A stretch of DNA of 64,000 nucleotides from Hofstenia miamia (GCA_004352715.1 SCFE01000044.1:75501-139500); one strand, 5' to 3'; numbered from the stretch's first letter, positions 24,675 through 37,138 are shown. Notes: generated from the sequence alone by a model not told the origin. Made by a program: numbers and translations.

Positions 24675-26894
24675 AATTCAGTTTAGTATTGCAAATTTCA
24701 AAATAATGCTTCTATGATGTATGAATGATCATTAGGTATGTTTTGTGGTTTTCACAGAATTTTAAAACTTTATTAATGATAACTATTGATAACTAAGGAT
24801 ACATAAAAATTTGATGCAAACCAAATCAAGGTTCGCAAAGGTTAATTTGATTAATTTTCGAACTGAGGGTTCTCTATCGCTTTGAGTGGCTGGCCGCAAA
24901 CATATGACTGTATTAACTGCATATAAGAAAACAAAATATAATTCACAAAAAATATCCAGGTAATTTACTAAGTTTCAGCGTTACTTTAATCACATCTACT
25001 AGTGTTAATATTATGTTATTTGCTGTTGCAATGAATAAATAAAGAAAATTGCTATAAAGCACAACCAACTACTTTTAATATATTTAAGTGTTCTTGTCAA
25101 AGCGCATCGAAATATATTGCCATAACGACTTGAACCTTTTGAAACCCCACAAAGAGCCATTTCGTCTTTTGAAATCTCCATTTCACGAAATTAATAGCAG
25201 TGGAGTTGCATCTGGGCACCGCTGGAGCATGGTGACAGGCTTCCAAACAATATTGGTCGATAACTACCCGGTAGCTATTTTTCTTGGCTTATCATCTGTT
25301 ATATCTTATTTATTGAATAAAAAAGAATTTTAACGTTTTCAGTTCTCATGCCCCACCAATGCCATACAAAAAAGGTATTCCACTAACACAGGCTTCTAAT
25401 TTGCAAGCGCAAAGGCTAACTTGAAAAAATCGTTCGTGTCTTTAGAAACAATTTTAATTAGATGAAATTTGATATGTACTATACTTTAGTTGTATGTTCG
25501 AAAATATATTAGATAACTCTAAAATAACGGTTGGGCTTATAAATATACGCATGTAATATTTAATCGAATACCTGGCTAGCGGCATTTTTTAGCAAATCAC
25601 ATGTTGCTTAGCTCTAGTCTAAGAGGTGTATATTTTGGTCCCCCTTTGATATGGAAATGTATAGCGAAAATTAACACTTTCATAATTTACATTTTGCTTT
25701 TTCCAAGGAAGAGCTTGACTTAGGGATTTTTAGTAATTTTTTTATAAACATGGATATATTCAGAGAACGCTGATGCTTTTTAGTGCAACTCACAAATACT
25801 ATAATTTTTATGTTTGCAAATTTACGTTCTCAGCAGATGTAAACTATGTGTCTGGATGTTTATGGCGAATGCTTGACTTATATCAACCAGTTAAAGTATC
25901 TATTTTGTATTAATTTTTTTGCTTAAAATTAATATTTTAGAGAAAAATTAAGCTTTTACATTTGATAGAGATACTTTCCTTCTCACGATATGCTTTAAAA
26001 ATTTGTTAAGAAGGAATACTATGCAGTGAAATTAAGTTTGTTTCTTAATTTCTACCTCAAAATTTAATTATAACACGTATTGTCTAAAGAAAAACTTAAC
26101 TTAGCAATGCAGTCCAGGAAACTTTTTGACAATTACAACTTAGCAAACAAAATTAATATTTTTCATTTGCCTTGTGATACTCTTGCTAGGTGAATTATGC
26201 CAAAGTCTATGAGCATATCATTAGAAATGCGGTGTCGATTTAATCTGCTCTCAAAATGCCACTTCACTTAATTATATATTATATTACACTCTGCAGAAGG
26301 TGTTCTCATTAAATTTATAAACAATGAGGAATTCAAATCCTGACAGTTCATAATATCACAAGTTTTATGGGACAATGGAAAGCAGAATTCTGTTTAATTC
26401 TCAGAGCATTTATTCATCTATTTATTTCCTATTTGTAATAGATTGCGTAAATATAGGCCCTTTAAATGAGAGAGTTCCAGCTATTTTCCATATGGCTTAT
26501 ATTTTAAATCACTAGACCTGATAACATTTATATCCGTTAGCAATTATACAAAATATTTATTTACAATGACAAAGATTCCAAGCCATGTATACATATTCAA
26601 TGTTCTTATTATCTTTCAATAGTGAATCTGTGTATCTGTCTATTTCCTTCTCAGTTACTTCGTATTTCTAGTCAACACCAGCATGGGCCAACCCTGGCTA
26701 CAAGAGTTCTACTATGTACCCCTTAAAAGTTAGCTAACACTATTAAACCATATTTGTTGAAGGGTTCTCATACACGAAATTTTAAGTGCTGCTTAATATT
26801 TGTAATGTGTTTATTAATGTTCATATATTGTTTAATGGACCGCTTCTGATATGGATAATGGCCGAAATCATCTCTCCCAAAAAATAGCTGTTTC
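24675..26894. other. AT-rich DNA, nothing recognised
   Basis: An 81-codon + frame (25088-25333) of normal composition is unassigned. No repeats were seen. Confidence 0.45.
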
Positions 26895-27300
26895 CCAAGG
26901 AACAAGGATATATGGACCATTGATGGCCCATTATTGTTTCCATTATTGGCGTTTAGCCGCTGCGCCATTAATGGGCCAATGCTAAATCCATCAATGAGCA
27001 AATATTGAAGACTTCTTAAGTTTTTATGTGATGCAAAATACAATGCTCAAAATGTTTATTGGATAACATTCCATAAAATATAAATCAAATTTATAAACTA
27101 ACTGTTAACACGATAGTGATATTTTTTACACAAAACTAATTCATATTCATCTCTAATAATGTAAATAGATTTGAAAACATTTGATAATATTTTTGTTGAA
27201 ATCATTTTAATTTGCATAAAACTTTATTATTGATATATGGCTGAGCCGATAATGGAAACAATAACTGGTCATTAATGACCCATGAATCCCTGTTACTTGG
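26895..27300. mobile_element. MITE with about 56-bp terminal inverted repeats
   Basis: The left end CCAAGGAACAAGGAT...(to about 26951) matches the reverse complement of the right end, CCAAGTAACAGGGATTCATG, including TTATTGTTTCCATTAT(T/C)GGC. The interior holds several CCATTAATGG-type palindromes. It is non-coding and 406 bp long. I could not find a clear target duplication, so the superfamily is open. Confidence 0.7.
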
Positions 27301-28220
27301 TTTATCAACGATTAGAGGTTTCGTTATGTACATTCCCTAGCTTAAATAACCCAAGAATGTTGCATATTCAAATACTTCATTGTTCAACTTTTACAGCAAG
27401 CGTCTCTCTTAAAAACAACGTAGTAGAAGGACTACATAACCAGTAAATCAAAATTTGTTTGAAAATATACCAGTATGTTAAACTGAGATTCATTACCTAA
27501 TTTAAATGTCGATAGTTCTGAAAGTTGATAGAAATTTAATGCATTTGTCTTCCATAATTTTAGCAATTACTTTCTATTGTGCATCATTTGTGATGTATAC
27601 CAATTAAGTTTAAATCCCGAAAAACTTGAACTTAAGATTTTCTCAAATTTAATGATCTCTTACACAGAATTCTTCTTAATCAATTTCTTATTGAAAAGAA
27701 AATTGCAAAACTAATAAAGATAAATGCTTTTAATGCCTTAGTAATAATTTTAGACCTCAGATATATTTTCAGGCTTCATTTAGCATTTTTTTGTGAAATT
27801 GAATACATATAAATTAAAAAAATAATAATCGAACGTATTTATTGCAGACAATGAGTGGTTTTGTTGTTAAAAAATAAATATCTGAAAAAAAAATCATTTG
27901 TATTAGAAACTTTTTACACAAGTTTTAAATGCCCAGTGTTTTTTTTCAAACCAACGCTGGTTGGTGGTCATTAAAATATAATAAGGTTGTTTAGAAATTA
28001 TCAATTTTATAAAAATAACAAAATCATTTATTGTAATCGTGAATATATTATTGTTCAGGTTACTCCAATTGGGTTTAGTTCTAGCTCCTTCCCATTACCA
28101 GTTTCATACATACTTTTGTCCATGTAATTCTGAGTCTAAAATTAGCAAAAATAATTTTAAAATTTGTGAATCCTTCGTCCCGACATTTTCAAATATGATA
28201 CTAGTTCATTGCAATATTTA
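27301..28220. other. AT-rich DNA, nothing recognised
   Basis: No gene or structured repeat is visible. Confidence 0.5.
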
Positions 28221-28628
28221 GGTTAATCCAAATATACTGCAACCAATAAGTCTCATGGGACTAGATGATACTACTATAAATTTTGCATACTGCGCACTAA
28301 AATTCTACAGGATCCCTCTGTCCCATTGGAATGAGATCTGGTATTGAATATTTCATGAGAACTTGAATTGTAGATGAAAAAACTGGGGCTGTGGATTTCA
28401 GATCATTTGTAATAATCTCTGCTGAATTTGGCTAAAATATAATGTAGGTCGTGTGATTGGTATGGACTGAGCAGGGACCGAATACAATGAGACTAATAAG
28501 GACGGGCACCTATAAGTCTCGAGAATCATGTTGCCCACATATTTTAAATTATTTACATACTCAAAATACTTATAAGAAAATCTAAAATGAATTTAAAATA
28601 TTACTCCGTTCCCATTTGCTGTTGTATA

Positions 28629-28948
28629 CGGGTGGGAAACCGGTCGGGTTGAGGGACAACCTTAGGCAGTTGGATCGCTGGTCATTTCTAATCTTTAGAA
28701 TGAAAGAATATTAACAGGTTTAAAAAACAAGTTAAGAAGTCAAACTTTTGAATCTTTGAACTTCTTATACGTTTTGATTATTCTAGCAATTTTTTAATTT
28801 CGTAGCGTTTTAATTGATAATTTTATCTTAAAGAACTTTGTGCGTATTATATTACCTTTCCTTGATCGGGTCGGAGCGTGCGTCAATATTATATAGCTCG
28901 GATCACGGGTCATTGTTAGACTGGCAGGGTGACCCTGTTCCCACCCTG
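28629..28948. mobile_element. hAT-like MITE (CAGGGTGGGAA type)
   Basis: The left end is CGGGTGGGAAACCGGTCGGG; the right end, reverse-complemented, is CAGGGTGGGAACAGGGTC. The flanks are GTTGTATA (28621-28628) and GTTGTAAT (28949-28956), sharing six of eight bases. GC-rich ends (GGTCGGG, GGGTCGG) surround an AT-rich core, as in other hAT MITEs. It is non-coding. Confidence 0.6.
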
Positions 28949-28956
28949 GTTGTAAT

Positions 28957-29760
28957 AAGATTACAACATTTCATTCTAATTTAAATTGAACAAATTAAAT
29001 ACTTTTGAAGGAAATGAATTTTTTTGAAAAAAAAGTTGTTATTCAAATTGGTTGCTTATTGTATTTTTAGGTCAATGCAAAATCGAAGTTAATTATCGTC
29101 TGCCTTAGCAAATAATTTCAAAAAGAACTGTCTTCTCATGCGAGTCATTGATATTCTTCGATAAACTAAAAAAAAGGAATATGTCTTCAATTAAAACTGC
29201 GAATTTTGGGGAGTATATGTTATATGTAAGCATCCATGCAAAAATCATCATAGCTTTTGCTAATCATTATTTTGTCATCGTTATCATAAAGATTTCAATA
29301 AAGTTAATTGAAACCAAAAATATTTTAAATTTGATAAACATATTTTTAAACGAATAATTTGATCGTAGATTTGAGTAATTCACCATTTGATAAAAAATTC
29401 CAGCCCCTTAGAAATTCACATATCTAAGTAGTTTTTTCATAAATCTCAAACAGCTTCTTCATAAAAATTTTAATTTCATCGCTATTTCTACTAGTAAATG
29501 TTGTTGTGTTGCACTAAAACTAATTATCACTACATTCAAATGATGCAGAGCCCGTTGTATTTTGAAGTATACGCCATTGGATGTTTCTAAAAGCATAAAT
29601 AATGTAAAACTAGGTTATTGGTTTTTAAAAAACTTCTAAAAATGCTAATTAAGTTGCTGTACTAAAGATGTTATATTCCAGTGAAAATGATTGGTTAATA
29701 GATATTTTCTGCGATTGATTAATACGACGTTTAATTAAATATTTATTTAGTGTTTCTCCA
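28957..29760. promoter_or_regulatory. 5' flank of the receptor gene, no defined promoter
   Basis: An AT-rich stretch without a recognisable TATA or initiator context. A pyrimidine-rich sequence ending TTTCTCCAG at 29761 could be a 3' splice site just ahead of the reading frame. Frame 29148-29357 is unassigned. Confidence 0.25.
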
Positions 29761-29792
29761 GCAGCTATTCTCCGGTTCGGAGAGTAATTGAT

Positions 29793-30929
29793 ATGATTGA
29801 CTTCATAGTGTCACCGCAGAGAATACTTATCAACTTCTGTTTCTCCCAGATTCTTTGTTACAGTGACTTATTCAAGCAGCACATGAAGACTTACGATAAG
29901 GCGTTATTACCACCAACAAATTCTACGCCTATCATCGTCGAGTTATGTATAGATATTGAAAGTATGCGGACAGTTACAGATTCTTCAAATCTTAACATAC
30001 ACTTCACACAGAAGTGGACGGATCCTCGATTGGCAGTCAATATTTCTAACTTTACGGAAGAGTACATTTTAAAGGCTAAATTCAGACAATATCGTCAACA
30101 CGATGACGTTGACTACTCAACGATTTGGACTCCATTCATTAACTTTTTCCAGGCATTCAATATCAGAAAGGATATTGTAACTGCCTGGATCAGGCCGAGT
30201 ACTGGAAGTATAGTCATAGGGATGAAGCTGCAGCTAGACATTCCCTGTGATCGAAAATTATTCCTATATCCTTTTGAACTAATCTCTTGTACAATTCAGC
30301 TAATGAGTTATGCCTACACCGATAAACAGGTAACACTAAGATGGTATGAAGCGAAGAACTATACCAGTCTTCCCACTGAAAATATACATGATAATGGGGT
30401 TATACTAAAAGATGTTCAGTATAATGTAAGCTTAGACCAATCAGGTGCAAAAAAAGCGAAAATTAAGTTACTACTTAGCCATAAACTATTTCCTGTATTT
30501 GTAAACAATTTAATTCCTGCTGCAGTTCTCGTGCTAATATCCTGGTTAAGTTTCTGGATCAAACATGAATCCACAACTGCGCGTGCTAGCATCTGTATCA
30601 CAACTATTTTATCATCACTTACTCTGGCAATATCAAAAAACAACACATCGGACATTCAGCTTATGCAAGCAATGACCGCCGAAGACTTATACATGTGGGG
30701 CTGCTTTTTGTTTGTTTTTTTTACCACTCTAGAGTTTGCAGTAGCTGAATACTTTGGAAAGATCAGAAACTTGCAGATTGCTGGAATAAAGTCCAAGCCT
30801 GCCAGATTTGCTATGTCTAGAAGGAAGTTTGTTCGGAAAGTTACATTATTGGCTAGAATACTTTTTCCAACCGTTTTTATAATTTTAAATTTTGTGTTTT
30901 TCATTTGTGTTTTTAATTTACGCGAGTAA
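29793..30929 (+). CDS. Cys-loop ligand-gated ion channel subunit (GABA/glycine-like)
   Basis: A 378-residue subunit of the pentameric ligand-gated channel superfamily, expected in the plasma membrane. The extracellular domain (about 33-231) has FTQKWTDPRL (71-80) and the Cys-loop C152-C166 with exactly 13 residues between. M1 is about 232-256 (IPAAVLVLISWLSFWI), M2 262-281, M3 299-321 and M4 354-374. The SWLSFWI motif, ARxxxxITT in M2 and a basic M3-M4 loop place it in the GABA/Gly/GluCl branch, not with nicotinic receptors. Oddities: Thr262 replaces the -2' Pro before Ala-Arg; the Cys-loop has YPFE where FPxD is usual; there is no second loop-C disulfide; and the M3-M4 loop is only about 32 residues. 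Sequons occur at N43, N83, N86, N189 and N211. The coding region is a single open exon; the start is the first ATG after an in-frame TAG at 29748, but a possible acceptor at 29761 would allow an upstream exon. The N-terminal hydrophobic stretch (8-23) may be a signal peptide. The first AATAAA after the stop is at 31381. Confidence 0.9.
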   Translation: MIDFIVSPQRILINFCFSQILCYSDLFKQHMKTYDKALLPPTNSTPIIVELCIDIESMRTVTDSSNLNIHFTQKWTDPRLAVNISNFTEEYILKAKFRQYRQHDDVDYSTIWTPFINFFQAFNIRKDIVTAWIRPSTGSIVIGMKLQLDIPCDRKLFLYPFELISCTIQLMSYAYTDKQVTLRWYEAKNYTSLPTENIHDNGVILKDVQYNVSLDQSGAKKAKIKLLLSHKLFPVFVNNLIPAAVLVLISWLSFWIKHESTTARASICITTILSSLTLAISKNNTSDIQLMQAMTAEDLYMWGCFLFVFFTTLEFAVAEYFGKIRNLQIAGIKSKPARFAMSRRKFVRKVTLLARILFPTVFIILNFVFFICVFNLRE

Positions 30930-33900
30930 ACTTCAAAAAGTATAAATCAAGTGCCTTTTATTTCTAAATATTTGTGCTGAAAATGTTTTTTGAAATCATT
31001 TTTATAGACTACCTTTAAATTGATAAGCTTACTATTAGCATGGGCTGACGGTTTGCTGCACAAAGTATTCAAATTAGACAACATTAATGACTCTCTCATA
31101 AATTGATACAAATTGTCAATTTTACCTACCTCTATATCCAATCAAGAATTTCTATGTAGATATCATTTAGTATCATCAATGGCTTTCAAAACATTCCAAT
31201 CCTTGTAAGAAAATTAAATATTTTTGCTTCAAATTATTTTTTATGTAAAGAGTTTAGCTTCATTTTTTTACAAATGTAGTTGAATATTCTATATTTTAAT
31301 GCAGGTCAAATCATTGATATTAAAATGTTGCTTGAAGATTATTGTTGACTATATTTGAAGGCACTTTCCTCATATTAAGTAATAAATTTAAATTTTAAAT
31401 TAGCAGAAAAAATTTATTAGCGTGGTTAGGTGTAACGCATTGTAGCTATTCACATACGAATTTGAATACTTTTTAAATTTTTCATTAGTATTTTATGCAG
31501 GGAGACATCTAGATATATTTAGTTATCTAAAAAGAGTTAGCTATAATTTTTTATGATCACTGGTTTGATAAGTGCTTGGTTGACAATAATTTGACTGAAA
31601 TGAAGTTGATGAAGAGGGGTTAGAAGTTGTGAATGCAGACATATTGGAGAACAATATAAATAATTCTCTCATCTATTAATAGACAGTTCGTTGTTAACCT
31701 AATTCCAACTTTTTAAAACTTATATTTTTCTCTGAGTTACTGAACATAATAACAGTATTTAAAAGCTTGCGATTTTGTAAAATGCACAATAAAACTTACA
31801 TCTTACAAAAGAAATTTCGGAGTCAAGAAATGTGTACATTTTCATAATTCAGTTGCACTTGAAAATAAATGTTAAGTATACATCAGTTGAAAACTCTTTC
31901 AAAGCTCCTTAACACTTCATTGGTCTGATTGAACTTACAATAATTATTGAGAAAATTTGTCTACAAGCAAATTCAAGTGGTTATATTTATGTTGTAAACA
32001 ATTATACTATTTGGAATAAATGTGATTTACAATATGTCATTTAAATGTTCAGAAATAGTTTATGTGACACTTATTTTTATGTCATCTTTTATAATAGTCA
32101 TTAAAGAGACCTAATAAAAAACTATTTGTTTGCCACCCTTTATTTCAGTTTAAAACTTATTTATCACTGCATATGTTTTCCTAAGCTTCTAAGCTGATTA
32201 AATATTTGCTAGTTCTAATTATTTTTATAATAGTATATGATTTATGTCACTGAAATTTATTACATTTTTTGATTTTTCAATATTTATCAATTGTTGAAAA
32301 CTCAACAACTTTATGTGAGATACAAGCATCACGTTGTTCTAAAGGCCAAAAATCAAACCTGTATTTTAAACTTAATCAGTGGAGAGATTCTAGAATAATG
32401 GAAAACCTTTAGCACATAAATGTATATTTCTAAGATTACCCATTCTTAAAAATGTTTTGTAAATTAACTACAATTCTCTGTTTCTATTTAGCGTGACAGC
32501 CATATTTGAGTCAACTTTAAAGTATTGAGTATTTTTATCTATACAACATGTGTCTTGTGCAAAGCAAACAATGAGTAAACATTCAATAACCGAGTCAATT
32601 TAGAACATTCTAACAAAATATATTTGTTTATTAATCCACGATTGCAACTGTGAGCTTAACTCAACTTTCATTTAATTATTTATGAATTACGGAGGTCAAA
32701 TTTCTGAAAAGCCATGGTTTTCGAGCATCATTATCTATTCTTTCTACAAAAAAATCATATTCAAAAATTTTGTTTCATCTATATTAAAAGCATCAGCTTG
32801 TTGCGTTCATTATATACGGTATTGCTCATTAAAAGAGTTGGTTTGCATTTCACAATTTAGATCAAATGCAACTTATTTCTTTCAAAGATTTGACATCGTT
32901 TAAGAATCTTTGTAATTCCAAGTAGTTTATAGACAACAGATTTGGCGCTAAACTACCATTGTTATTCAGTGTCATTTAAAATATATAATATTTAGAACAG
33001 ATTTTATTAAAAATTTTAAGTTGCATCATGTGAAGTACGTAATGCAAGAAAACATGCCTAATTATATTAGAAGTATTTTTAAATAATTTTTTTAAAAATC
33101 AACAGTGTTATGTATTTTAGGAATCTATTAGTCAAAATATACCTACGGCTCATGTACTGCCGAATTGTATTCTATATTTGTACCGGTTACTGCATATATA
33201 TACATATATATGTATACATACTATAAGTTGTATATGCTGTATAAATCCACTATGTATAAACATACAGTAAGGTACATTCCCTTAGAAAAATGAGACGTTA
33301 CTTATGAGTACCACCTTTATATTAGACCCTATTTGACATATTGCTTTTCATTTTTTTTATTAACTTATATTCAAATGTAAAACTTACTGCACATAAATGT
33401 CCACTGTTGACTTATATAAACGCCTTCAAGTATTTTTGCATGCTTGAGAAAACCATTTTCGATATTTTGGAAGTAATTTGTTTGATGTCAGTGGTTGCCG
33501 TTATTTAAAGTTCCAGAATGGTGTGTTGATTCCTGGAGAAAACATTTTCCTTCAGTGTATGCTATGAGGTTGAAGATTCTACTACGATGCGGGAAATCCT
33601 CACCAGGAAACCATAAACTTCTTACACTTCCATCATATATTTGGCATTATTGTGAAAACTTAAAATTATCATGATCTGACAACATTATTGGTTTTATATT
33701 ATGTTGTGCAAAAGTCATTACTACTGACTTATTCTGATTTAGGTTGAGATTATTTTCTTTTTATTGACTAAAGTTGGATAAGTCAATTTAACCATCAATG
33801 ATAAGTGTAAAGGCAATCTATTTACCATGTGGTTTTGAAGGACAGTGTTAAAAGGACTGCTATAATCCAAAAATGTCGCACTTACCAAGTTGTTTCCTGT

Positions 33901-35517
33901 TAATTTAGTGGTGAAGTCACATTATCAACTAGAAAAATTCCAAAATTCTTGCTTTTCACAGAGAGTGCATCTAGTTATCGAATGCTTTCTAGAAGCCTAT
34001 AAATTACAGCTTCAATTACCTTAAGACCTTACTTTTGGCATAAAAATATGGCGTTTCTCAATAATATATGCGTTGTATTTATATGAATAATTCTATTTAG
34101 AAAGAGAAACTTTTAAGCCTACGCCGACTAATCTAGTTTTATTCTTTTTCATTTGTAACAAATATATATATATATATATTGGGCAGATCATTCATGATGT
34201 AAAATGATCTGAAATTTACTTCAAATGCATATTCACTAAATTTAAGAATATTCTCTCAATTTATATTTGTTTTGCACTATAAATTTCAATGATGAATTTC
34301 TGATAAACATTGGTGAGATAGCGTGAGTGATCTTTCATATTACTTCCTACTAATATATATAATCTTATTTATAATTAATGAAGTATACAATGGATTAAAT
34401 ATATCTGCAGCCTGTCCATTTCCACTTTGTCTAGCTGCGGTTTATTGAAATTTAATGCATTAGTAAACTTCTCACTCTTTTTTTCTGCTCATTTACTTGT
34501 GCATTAAGAAATAGACTTTGGCCCTTTCACCAGATACTGATTATCTTCATTTCATTTATGCAAACATTTACGTGCTTACAACATGTAAAAGAAAAAATAA
34601 GCAAACAAAAATCTTAAAAGCATCTTTTAAAAATAAGTTTAATAATATTCTGTTAGAAATTTCGCGGTGCAATTAATTATTGAGCTTTTAAGGAAATTTA
34701 TATTGGTTGCTTGTCAACTACGCATTAATAACTTTTATAGATACATTGTAAACATATTTATTACTTGCATATTATTTACTATGTATTCGAAATCTGTTTA
34801 CATGTAACGATATTACAGAAATCTTCAACCCTAATCGTTCTTTTGGAAATTAGGCTCAAATCCTTCTACTATGTTGTATATATGTATATATATAAATGTT
34901 GTATATATAAATATATACATATCAGTGGCGTTTCCAGCTTCCTTTTACAAGGGTAGGAATGTTTACATATGTAGCAAAGTAATGGTGTTATCATAAACCA
35001 AAACATTTCTATAGGGTGTCTACACTCAATGCTGAATTTTTTGTCTGTCTGTGTTCCCAAATTTTTCCCTCACAACACACCAACTATTATGATTAATATT
35101 TACCTATTACCTAAACGAAGAAAACGCGTGAGCAGTGAAATTTAGCCGGTGTAATTAATGACAAACATGCCTCAGCATACGAATTGCAACCAGTGATGCC
35201 AATCAACCAAAAATTAAAATTTTTGAAAATGCTTGTTTGATCAAATTAGTTAAGGAACCCAAATTTTATCAAAATAAATCACAACTTGATGTAGCCTATC
35301 TTTCGGACAAAAATGCGTACCAATTCAGTACTGATTCGCTACTTGGAAATGCGAAGATCTATTTTATCTTAGTTTTTTGCTAGAACTAATAGGTACACAT
35401 GCTCAACTAAGCCAAGACACACTGATCTCAGAGGCAGTGATGAATCCTTCTGTAACACTGAACAAATACCACATGAAGTTGAAGCAGCAGACAGCAATGT
35501 TTTTTTAATGATAGCAA
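30930..35517. other. AT-rich DNA downstream of the receptor gene
   Basis: Contains AATAAA at 31381-31386 (candidate poly(A) signal of the receptor), a TA-rich palindromic tract around 33194-33220, a short (TA)n at 34161-34180 and another TA-rich stretch at 34873-34920. A CAGTGGCGTTTCCAGC stretch at 34924 resembles a hAT left end, but no partner was found. No further gene was recognised. Confidence 0.5.
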
Positions 35518-35525
35518 ACTTGAGA

Positions 35526-35632
35526 CTAGCGGCGTAGCCAGAAAAAAACTTTCAACAAAATTTACTATATTTTCAACTTGGATATCCGAATTTTGAAAAT
35601 TTAGGGGAAATTGCCCCTTTCGCTATGCTTAT
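35526..35632. mobile_element. Short hAT-like MITE remnant
   Basis: The left end is CTAGCGGCGTAGCCAG; the right end, reverse-complemented, is ATAAGCATAGCGAAAGG. The flanks ACTTGAGA (35518-35525) and GCTTGATA (35633-35640) share six of eight bases. It is 107 bp, probably a shrunken relative of the 7393-7755 type. Confidence 0.4.
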
Positions 35633-35691
35633 GCTTGATACAACGATCTGATGCACCGAGAGGTACCTCATGTTCATAACAGACAAATATA

Positions 35692-36895
35692 TAGGGTGTC
35701 CAGGAAATATATACCCATTTTTAGAATAGCACAAAACATTTAGCAATTGATACAAATAACTTTTGAATGAATTTTGCGATTTTCAGAACTCTTTTGAATG
35801 GTTGTATTTTGTTTCACTAATTTGTAAGCAATACTTCTACCAAAATGGCGTCTCAAGCAAAATGTGATCAAATTGTTGCTCTAAAATATTATTATTATTA
35901 TTATTATTGCATCATAAAACAGCTCCATGTGTCGCATAAGACTAATGTCTGGAAACGTTATAATGATACTAATGCAACTTCCAGCAAGAAAATCCAAATC
36001 GCCCACGAACTGTTCTAACCAAAAAAGTGGTGAAAGCCATTCAGAAGCGAGTAAACGGAATCCTCAAATGAGTATGAGAAAAACTGCTAATGAGTTCGGG
36101 ATTTCAAAATCTTCTATGCATATAGTGTTTAAGATGATTTAGGGCTTAAAGCATACAAAAAGCAAGTCAAGCAGCTATTATCAGAGGCATCAAAGAAAAA
36201 ACGAATTGATAAGGAGAAATTGATGTTGGAGGAACTCATGGGGGCCACAGACAAAGTTTTCATCTGGCCCAACGAAAGGATATTGGCTGTTGAGGCAGTT
36301 CTAAATAAGCAGAATGATCGACTGTATCCCTGTGATACTACAGACTTGCCAGAAGGAAGTCAAGGTCATTTTCGCAAAGTTAAATCTTTTGGGGTTATGG
36401 TTTGGGCCGCAGTTGCCTCCAATGAGTCAAGCCTCCTTTGGTCTTCATTCCTGAAGGAGTTAAGTTGAATGGCCAAGTTCACATGGAAATTTTGGAAACT
36501 CAAGTGTTGCCCTGGGTTTCGGAACAGTTTGGAAACAATGTTCACCCAAGACGGGGCACCCTCCCACAGATCAAATGTGACACAATGGTGCAAGTATCAT
36601 TTCAGTGATTTCTGGGACAAACATCGTTGGCCTTCATCAAGCCCAGATATCGATCCAATGGACTTTGCTATTTGATCCATCCTTGAAATTGATTTCTCCA
36701 CTAAATCCTATCTAAATGTTGCAGCTCTGAAAGATGCCCGTCAGACTTCTTGGACTGCTTTGGATGACAAAGTACATGAATTTTTGGAGTGAATGTGTTA
36801 AATGTGGGAAAAGTTCACCAGAACTTCTGCCTGTTTGCGTAGGGTACTACAAGGCACAATGAATGAAATATCAAACCTAAGCACAGAATAAAATA
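35692..36895 (+). mobile_element. mariner-type transposon, broken transposase
   Basis: A mariner-like 5' terminal sequence TATAGGGTGTCCAGGAAA (35692) precedes a transposase that starts at 35845 (MASQAKCDQIVALK). An (ATT)n tract of about 7-8 units then lies inside the N-terminal helix-turn-helix. Frames 35927-36142, 36220-36468 and 36469-36675 continue it: KRNPQMSMRKTANEFGISKS, DLGLKAYKKQVKQLL, VMVWAAVASN, MFTQDGAPSH and SSSPDIDPMDFAI. The first catalytic Asp region, usually SDEK, reads WPNER, so that Asp appears to be Asn. I count 36 residues between the QDG Asp and the PMD Asp. Several stops and shifts show it is dead. The C-terminus ends near 36790, and no matching 3' terminal repeat was found before the gap region. 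Confidence 0.85.
35886..35907. repeat. (ATT)n inside the mariner reading frame
   Basis: The tract encodes a run of Tyr in the transposase frame and disrupts the first helix-turn-helix. Confidence 0.85.
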
Positions 36896-36901
36896 ATGAG
36901 G

Positions 36902-36995
36902 ACCCCAGTCGAAAAAATTTTGAAATCTTTAAAGTTTCTTGACCATTTCTTTTAAAGAAATTGGAAAGGTTTTCAAAGATTCTTTAAAGAAACAT
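36902..36995. repeat. Gap-flanking direct repeat, left copy
   Basis: From CCC(C/T)AGTCGAAAAAA to TTTAAAGAAACAT it repeats at 37139-37242 with few differences; the right copy has an extra AATCTTTAAAG. Either a tandem repeat collapsed into the gap or an unmerged contig overlap. Confidence 0.85.
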
Positions 36996-37110
36996 NNNNN
37001 NNNNNNNNNNNNNNNNNNNNNNNNNNNNNNNNNNNNNNNNNNNNNNNNNNNNNNNNNNNNNNNNNNNNNNNNNNNNNNNNNNNNNNNNNNNNNNNNNNNN
37101 NNNNNNNNNN
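36996..37110. other. Assembly gap (115 N)
   Basis: Lies between two copies of the same roughly 100-bp sequence. Confidence 0.95.
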
Positions 37111-37138
37111 CTTACCTCATTAAGAACTTCGTGAATGA

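Noticed and set aside
30416-30904. Minus-strand frames inside the receptor gene
   Set aside because: Shadows of the + strand coding sequence without any family resemblance.
29793-30929. Cephalopod-type chemotactile receptor
   Set aside because: Those descend from nicotinic receptors. The M1-M3 motifs here (SWLSFWI, ARxxxxITT) are of the GABA/glycine branch.
34924-35050. hAT left end CAGTGGCGTTTCC as another MITE
   Set aside because: No inverted partner or target duplication found nearby.
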